From positions 124,001 through 188,000 of the forward strand of contig NZ_CAJNAT010000001.1 of NCBI RefSeq assembly GCF_905220705.1: a stretch of 64,000 bases of DNA, read 5' to 3'. The notes under the pieces are model-generated. The model had not been told where the DNA came from and did not search any database. It saw only the letters and a list, made by a program, of their open reading frames with translations. Shown here piece by piece: positions 59,248-64,000 of this stretch. This DNA comes from Paraburkholderia domus. Its GTDB lineage: Bacteria > Pseudomonadota > Gammaproteobacteria > Burkholderiales > Burkholderiaceae. Both the position numbers and the translations under genes were made by a program. The stretch's first letter is position 1; every line of letters starts with the position of its first letter.

Positions 59248-60954
59248 TTAGGCTTCCGAAACATAGGTCCCGGGTGCGTTCACACCGGCCGGGTGCCGTT
59301 CACTGCCAAGGGCCGCAGGCGCTGCCCGTTTTTCGCCGGACCGGGCGGTCAGCCAGTCTCTCCAGTTGCCCCACCACGAGTCTGCTTCTGTCTTTGCGCC
59401 GGCAAGCCATGCATCGGCTTTCGCAGGCAGCTCAGGATTGAGGTAGTACTTCGCCTTCGGATTGCCGGGCGGATTGATCAGGCTCTGGATATGACCGCTT
59501 GAACTCAGGACGAAACGGGTATCGCCGCCAAACGTCGTGGCGGTGTTGTACACCCCCTTCCACGGCGTAATGTGATCCGTCATGCCCGCCACTACATACT
59601 TGTCGCACGTGACCTGGGACAGGTCGATCGGCGTGCCCAGCACCTTCAGCGCGCCTGGCTTGCTGAAGAGGTTCTGCGTGAAAATGTCGAGCAATTGCCC
59701 GTGCATCTTCGCCGGGAGCCGCGTCGTATCGTTGTTCCAGTAAAGGACGTCAAACGCCGGTGGTGCGTTGCCCAGCAGGTAATTGTTGACCCAGTAATTC
59801 CACACCAGATCGTTGGGCCGCATCCAGGCGAAGACGCGTCCCATTTCCTCGCCCGCCAGCACCCCGCGTGAGATGCTGTGCTGCTTGGCCGCCGCAATGG
59901 CTTCAGGCGTCGCAAAGAGGCCGAGTTGCGAGTCGGCGGTATTGTCGAGTACGGCGACCATCAGCGTCGTGGCATTGACCGTGGTATCGCCCCGGCTCGC
60001 GAGATGTCCGAGCAAAGCAGAGATGGTCATCGCACCCGAGCAGGCGCCATGCAGGTTGATGTCGTCGCACCCGGTGATCTCCCGCACAGCCGCAATGGCT
60101 TCCACCAGCGCGCTGACATACGTGTCCAGATCCCAGTGGCTTTGCGCCGCGGTCGGATTGCGCCAGCTGACGACAAAAACCTGGAGTTCGTTCCCGACCA
60201 GATAATCGACGATGCTCTTGCCCTCGGAGAGATCGAAGATGTAGAACTTGTTGATCTGAGGCGGCACGATCAGTTGCGGGCGGCTGTATACGTTCGGCGT
60301 CGTCGGCGCGTACTGGATCAGTTCCAGCACTTCGTTGCGGAAAACGACCGCACCTTTGGATGTACCGAGATTCTTGCCTACCTCGAAAGCCGACTTGTTG
60401 ACCTGCGTGGGCATGCCGTGATTCTTGAGCAGATCCATCACGAGGTTGTTGCAACCGTCCAGCAGGCTGACGCCGCCCGTATCAATGACCTTCTTGAGCG
60501 CAGCGGGATTGCCCAGCAGCGTGTTCGTCGGCGACGCCGCGTCCGTGATGAGCGACATCACGAACCGCGCCCGCTCCTTGTTGGCGGAATCCAGCCCCGA
60601 GCGCTCGACGAAACCCGCAAGCGCATTGCGCCACGCGAGGTAGCCTTGCAGCGTCACGCGATACAGCGAATTGTTCTGCCATGCGGCGTCGGTGAAGCGT
60701 TTGTCGCCTTTTGGCGGCGTAGATTCCGCGTTACCCGAGAAGAGCCCGAAAAGCTCGCGAGCGAAAGCCGCTTCCTGCTCCATGACCAGGCCGGGTTGCC
60801 GCCATGCCTGAGCGCCGATTTGCTGCGCGGTCGCGACGATATCGCACGGTCGCAGGCCGACAAAGGGATTGGGGCCCAGCATTTCTTCAGCAGCCGACGC
60901 CGCGAGATCATCGACCTTGTCGCTTTGCCGTGGGCTTTCAGTGGTTACCGCCAT
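59248..60954 (-). CDS. phaC: Class II (medium-chain) PHA synthase
   Basis: The protein has 568 residues. Motif by motif it follows the Pseudomonas class II synthase: LGPNPFVGLRPCDI, FEVGKNLGTSKGAVVFRN, PPQINKFYIFDLS, VFAWMRPNDLVWNYWVNNYL and DTRFVLSSSGHIQSL. The lipase-like box is GACSGA at 303-308 with Cys305, and D460 and H488 complete the triad at the same 28-residue spacing as in class II enzymes. Box position 308 is Ala where Gly is common. It polymerises (R)-3-hydroxyacyl-CoA of about C6-C14. Burkholderiaceae mostly carry class I enzymes. Confidence 0.93.
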   Translation of the reverse strand: MAVTTESPRQSDKVDDLAASAAEEMLGPNPFVGLRPCDIVATAQQIGAQAWRQPGLVMEQEAAFARELFGLFSGNAESTPPKGDKRFTDAAWQNNSLYRVTLQGYLAWRNALAGFVERSGLDSANKERARFVMSLITDAASPTNTLLGNPAALKKVIDTGGVSLLDGCNNLVMDLLKNHGMPTQVNKSAFEVGKNLGTSKGAVVFRNEVLELIQYAPTTPNVYSRPQLIVPPQINKFYIFDLSEGKSIVDYLVGNELQVFVVSWRNPTAAQSHWDLDTYVSALVEAIAAVREITGCDDINLHGACSGAMTISALLGHLASRGDTTVNATTLMVAVLDNTADSQLGLFATPEAIAAAKQHSISRGVLAGEEMGRVFAWMRPNDLVWNYWVNNYLLGNAPPAFDVLYWNNDTTRLPAKMHGQLLDIFTQNLFSKPGALKVLGTPIDLSQVTCDKYVVAGMTDHITPWKGVYNTATTFGGDTRFVLSSSGHIQSLINPPGNPKAKYYLNPELPAKADAWLAGAKTEADSWWGNWRDWLTARSGEKRAAPAALGSERHPAGVNAPGTYVSEA

Positions 60955-61001
60955 GTTGCTGCTCCTTCAGGAAAGTCTTCCGCTACGCCAAACGTCATGA
61001 T

Positions 61002-61466
61002 TCACGCGACCAGCATCGCGAGGGTTTCGGCAACCAGTGCCGGCTTGTCCTCGCCATCGATCTGCAGTTCGTTCATGGTCTTGATGAGGATGCGGCCGCC
61101 GCCCTTGTGCTCCGCCGACACGAGCGTCACCCGACTGCGCACACGCGCACCTGCCTTGACGGGTGCCATGAAACGCACTTTGTCCAAACCGTAGTTGAGC
61201 CCCGCCGATGCGTCCTTGGGAACGATGCCGATCTCGATCGCGAAGCCCCCTAGCAACGACAGGGTCAAATAGCCGTGTGCGATCGTGCCGCCGAACGGGC
61301 TCTCGCGCTTCGCCCGCTCCTCGTCCACGTGAATCCATTGCCTGTCGCCCGTACACTCGGCGAACGCATTGATACGCGCCTGATCGACAACCACCCAGTT
61401 CGACACCCCCAACTCGCGGCCCACGAAGTCGCCGATGGTGGCCACGCTGTAATTCTCGATACTCAT
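61002..61466 (-). CDS. MaoC-like (R)-enoyl-CoA hydratase, PhaJ-like
   Basis: The protein has 154 residues from ATG 61466, with AGGAG 8 bases upstream. The hotdog fold has the hydratase-2 pattern AECTGDRQWIHVD with D41 and H46, the same 5-residue spacing as the catalytic pair of PhaJ. FGGTIAHGYLTLSLL follows. It would hydrate trans-2-enoyl-CoA from beta-oxidation into the (R)-3-hydroxyacyl-CoA that PhaC uses. The overall sequence is nearer to NodN/MaoC dehydratases than to classical PhaJ, so substrate range is inferred from the operon. Confidence 0.85.
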   Translation of the reverse strand: MSIENYSVATIGDFVGRELGVSNWVVVDQARINAFAECTGDRQWIHVDEERAKRESPFGGTIAHGYLTLSLLGGFAIEIGIVPKDASAGLNYGLDKVRFMAPVKAGARVRSRVTLVSAEHKGGGRILIKTMNELQIDGEDKPALVAETLAMLVA

Positions 61467-61496
61467 CGCTTGCACTCCTGGAAATTTGCTTGCCAA

Positions 61497-63140
61497 TCAG
61501 GCGAACTGCTCGCGCAGCCACTTCTTGTTGGTCTTGCCGACACTCGTCTTGCCGATCGCATCGACGAACTTCACGATCTGCGGCACCGCGTATTTCGATA
61601 TCTTTCCGGATGTGCTGAACGACAGTACGTGCTGCTTGATATCATCCTCCGTGACTGCCACCCCCTCTTTGAGCACGACCAGCGCCACCGGCCGCTCCCC
61701 CCATTTCTCATCCTTGATGCCAATGACGGCCACTTCGGAAACGCCCTCGTACTGCGAGATCAGATTCTCGATCTCGAGCGATGAAACCCACTCGCCACCG
61801 GACTTGATCACGTCCTTGAGACGGTCGGTGATCTGGATGTTGCCGGTCGGATCGATATTGGCAATGTCTTGCGTATGAAGATAGCCGCCGGCCCAAAGTT
61901 GCTCCGAAGCCTCGGGATTGTTCAGATAGCCCTGCGTGAGCCACGGGGCGCGCGCGACGATCTCGCCGGTGGCTTTGCCGTCGTGAGCGAGCTCGTCCAT
62001 GTTGTCGTCGACGACACGCAGATCAACCAGAGGAACCGGCCGGCCGGTCTTGCAGCGCAGACGAAGCTGCTCGTCGGCGTCGAGTTTTTCGGCGCCGGGC
62101 GGAAGTTGCGCGAGACTGAGCACGGGGCAGGTTTCCGACATGCCGTAACCGACGAACACATCGATGCCGCGGTCCAGCGCGGCTTTGGCGAGACCTTGCG
62201 GCAACGCGCCGCCACCGATGATGATCTTCCACCGGCTCATGTCCGTCACCTTGCCTTCGTCGCACGAGAGCAGCATGTGCAGGATCGTGCCGACGCAATG
62301 CGAGAACGTGACGCCCTCGTCGCGCACGAGTCGTGCGAGGCGGTCCGGCAAATAGCGCCCGGGGTAGACCTGCTTCACGCCCATGACCGTGGCGATATAC
62401 GGCATGCCCCACGCATGGACGTGAAACATCGGGGTGAGCGGCATATACACGTCACCGCGATGGAAACGCTGTCCCGAGACAGGGCTCGCCAGTGCCGCCA
62501 TCAGGGTGATGGTGTGCAGAACCAGTTGCCGATGCGTGAAGTAGACGCCTTTGGGAAGACCGGTCGTACCGGTGGTGTAAAACGTCGTTGCGCGCGTGTT
62601 CTCGTCGAAGTCCGGAAACGTGTAGCTCGTGCTGTTCGCCGAGAGCATCGCCTCGTATTCAGCCGAGAAGGGAATACTGTGCGCGGAAGCTTCGCTACCT
62701 GGCTCATCGATCCAGATGAAAGTACGCACGGTTTCCAGTTTGTCCTTGATCGCTTCGACGACAGGCAGAAAATCCGTGTGAACCAGCAGGACCTCGGCGC
62801 CGGCGTGATTGATCGTGTAGGCGATTTCAGCCGGGGACAGACGCACGTTCACGGTCTGCAAGACAGCGCCCATCATCGGCACCGCGAAATAGGATTCGAG
62901 GTAGCGGTGGCTGTCCCAATCCATCACCGCGACGGTGCAGCCGTGCTGCACACCAAGTTGGCTCAAACCATTGGCGAGGCGTGCGATACGCTCGCGCATC
63001 GTCGCGTAGGTCATCCGGAACTGATCCCGGTAGACGATCTCCTCGTCCTGCGACTGAACGAACGGCGTGAGCAACAGTTGCTTGATCAGCAACGGATAGG
63101 CGTAAGCGGTGGCACCTGGCGTCTTGACTTCGTCCTGCAT
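61497..63140 (-). CDS. Medium/long-chain fatty acid-CoA ligase (AlkK-like)
   Basis: The protein has 547 residues from ATG 63140, behind AAGGAG. It belongs to the ANL superfamily: TTGTTGLPKG at 189-198 is the AMP-binding P-loop, then YGMSETCPV and TGRPVP, and a C-terminal GKTSVGKTNKKWLRE carrying the catalytic lysine. The sequence style (MTYATMRERIARLANGL, FVQSQDEEIVYRD) matches AlkK-type ligases. It is the first gene of the PHA operon and activates fatty acids to acyl-CoA. Confidence 0.9.
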   Translation of the reverse strand: MQDEVKTPGATAYAYPLLIKQLLLTPFVQSQDEEIVYRDQFRMTYATMRERIARLANGLSQLGVQHGCTVAVMDWDSHRYLESYFAVPMMGAVLQTVNVRLSPAEIAYTINHAGAEVLLVHTDFLPVVEAIKDKLETVRTFIWIDEPGSEASAHSIPFSAEYEAMLSANSTSYTFPDFDENTRATTFYTTGTTGLPKGVYFTHRQLVLHTITLMAALASPVSGQRFHRGDVYMPLTPMFHVHAWGMPYIATVMGVKQVYPGRYLPDRLARLVRDEGVTFSHCVGTILHMLLSCDEGKVTDMSRWKIIIGGGALPQGLAKAALDRGIDVFVGYGMSETCPVLSLAQLPPGAEKLDADEQLRLRCKTGRPVPLVDLRVVDDNMDELAHDGKATGEIVARAPWLTQGYLNNPEASEQLWAGGYLHTQDIANIDPTGNIQITDRLKDVIKSGGEWVSSLEIENLISQYEGVSEVAVIGIKDEKWGERPVALVVLKEGVAVTEDDIKQHVLSFSTSGKISKYAVPQIVKFVDAIGKTSVGKTNKKWLREQFA

Positions 63141-63556
63141 CTGTATCTCCTTCAGTTCCAAAATGGATGGCAAGCGGGTGTTGATCGTTTAATTTTTCCC
63201 GGCCCGCTGTGTTAAATGCGTTGGGATAATCATGCAAGTGTCAGGACTCGGGAAGTACCCCCTGAATGGGGGAGTGCCATGGACGCAACCGGGGGAGACC
63301 GGAGCCGGCAAGGCTCGGGCGGCCGGGCAATGGCCGGCTTGCGCCGCAGTGAAGCTGGAATCCACCCCCTTTGCCCTACCTTGCACGGCAATTTTCCGCA
63401 CGTATAAAATGAATCGATCTTCTCGATAAGCGGCCCGAACCCGATAATGGGTTGGCGGCCAAACGCCTGACGGTGCGGTACGCACGCGTCGGTAGCCGCG
63501 CTCGTTTGTGATTTCCTGCCGCGTATTCAGCACTTGTGCACATTGACCGTTCCGAA
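63141..63556. other. Divergent intergenic region of PHA operon and crp/fnr-like gene
   Basis: This 416-bp stretch has no convincing gene. A 43-codon frame from 63280 has no homology I recognise. It carries the candidate LAL operator (separate entry) and a GCCGGC-rich repeated segment around 63303-63345 that can fold into hairpins. Confidence 0.5.
63258..63297 (+). promoter_or_regulatory. Candidate LAL-regulator operator upstream of the PHA operon
   Basis: CCCCC at 63258-63262, TGAAT, then GGGGGAG at 63268-63274 form a near palindrome. A second GGGGGAG is at 63291-63297, after ATGGAC, 23 bases on. The arrangement matches that at 53650-53687 upstream of the LAL gene. It lies 118 bp from the ligase start and 260 bp from the Crp/Fnr start. 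The palindromic part could serve either direction. Confidence 0.5.
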
Positions 63557-64000
63557 ATGGCATTCATGACCGACACGTCCGAAGAAATGCGGACAAACCA
63601 GTGGTTCTGCTCCTTGCCTGCGGTCGAGCAGGAGGCGCTCGTCCAGCGAAGCGAATTGATGACGCTGCAGCCCGGCGAATATCTGTTCCGCCGCGGCGAT
63701 ACGCCGACCGGCTTCTGCGGCCTCAAGAACGGCAGACTCAAAGCCTTCACGCTGCGCGAAGACGGCAAGGAGGCGATCCTGGCAGTCATCGAAGCCGGCA
63801 ACTGGTTCGGACAGACCTCCATGACCGTTCGCCAGCCACGCGCGCGTGACGTCGTAGCGATCGAGCGATCGACCGTCTTCGTGGTCAGGACACCCGCCTT
63901 TGACGAGCTGATGCAGAGTCAAGCGTTCCTTCGGGCCATCGCCGAGTTGCAGTCCATTCACATGAACTGGCTCTATCGCATGGTCGAAGATGCCACCCTC
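63557..64000 (+). CDS. Crp/Fnr-family transcriptional regulator, truncated by window end
   Basis: The visible 148 residues are a cyclic-nucleotide-binding-type beta-barrel: LMTLQPGEYLFRRGDTPTGF, GRLKAFTLREDGKEAILAVI, GNWFGQTSM and the start of the long dimer helix (AFLRAIAELQSIHMNW). The C-terminal winged helix lies beyond the window. There are no FNR-type cysteine clusters in the visible part. ATG 63557 is taken as start; ATG 63566 is possible. It is divergent from the PHA operon and may co-regulate it. Confidence 0.85.
   Translation, partial: MAFMTDTSEEMRTNQWFCSLPAVEQEALVQRSELMTLQPGEYLFRRGDTPTGFCGLKNGRLKAFTLREDGKEAILAVIEAGNWFGQTSMTVRQPRARDVVAIERSTVFVVRTPAFDELMQSQAFLRAIAELQSIHMNWLYRMVEDATL

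Noticed and set aside
63280..63411. 43-codon leader peptide upstream of the Crp/Fnr gene
   Set aside because: Composition is arginine/glycine-rich and the start overlaps the candidate operator; there is no good ribosome-binding site and no regulatory codon run.
1..64000. tRNA or rRNA genes
   Set aside because: I saw no conserved T-loop/anticodon patterns or rRNA segments; a covariance-model scan would be decisive.

Overview
This is a GC-rich chromosomal window from a member of the Burkholderiaceae, most likely Paraburkholderia or a close relative. The T6SS gene set with tagF, tagH and tagJ, the acyl-CoA operons and the codon bias all point there. No rRNA, tRNA or CRISPR array is visible.

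Layout. Positions 1-1250 hold the end of a tiny lipoprotein gene and a 2'-5' RNA ligase-type gene (thpR) behind a promoter with a LexA box. Positions 1296-6182 (minus) form a LysR-histidine phosphatase-APH kinase-SDR-acyl-CoA dehydrogenase operon resembling the ACAD10/11 and Lva route for 4-hydroxyacyl-CoA. Positions 6350-9092 are an eroded accessory island. It holds a frameshifted lolC/lolE tail, a dead tyrosine integrase start, a small SleB-like hydrolase beside an exported partner, and a GIY-YIG protein.

Positions 9350-33123 (minus) are one long T6SS operon: tssA-tssB-tssC-hcp-tagJ-tssE-tssF-tssG-clpV-DUF4280-vgrG-tagH-tssK-tssL-tssM-tagF-ompA-metallopeptidase. No tssJ is visible. A 778-bp AT-rich gap separates it from a plus-strand sigma-like gene, a PP2C phosphatase and a GT2 glycosyltransferase. 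Next comes a minus-strand CHAT protease-TpsB-TpsA operon. It is followed by a plus-strand PpkA-like Ser/Thr kinase and mltA, a minus-strand exported protein, and a second plus-strand CHAT protein. The kinase, phosphatase and FHA protein could form the usual T6SS phospho-switch. The two CHAT proteases and the two-partner adhesin add an unusual second layer.

Positions 53724-64000 hold a MalT-like (LAL) regulator and a complete minus-strand medium-chain PHA operon: AlkK-type ligase, PhaJ-like MaoC hydratase, class II PhaC, phasin, PhaZ and a DUF445 protein. A Crp/Fnr gene runs off the end. The LAL gene and the PHA operon share a distinctive upstream motif, which suggests that this regulator controls the operon.

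All family calls come from reading motifs in the translated sequence; no database search was run.
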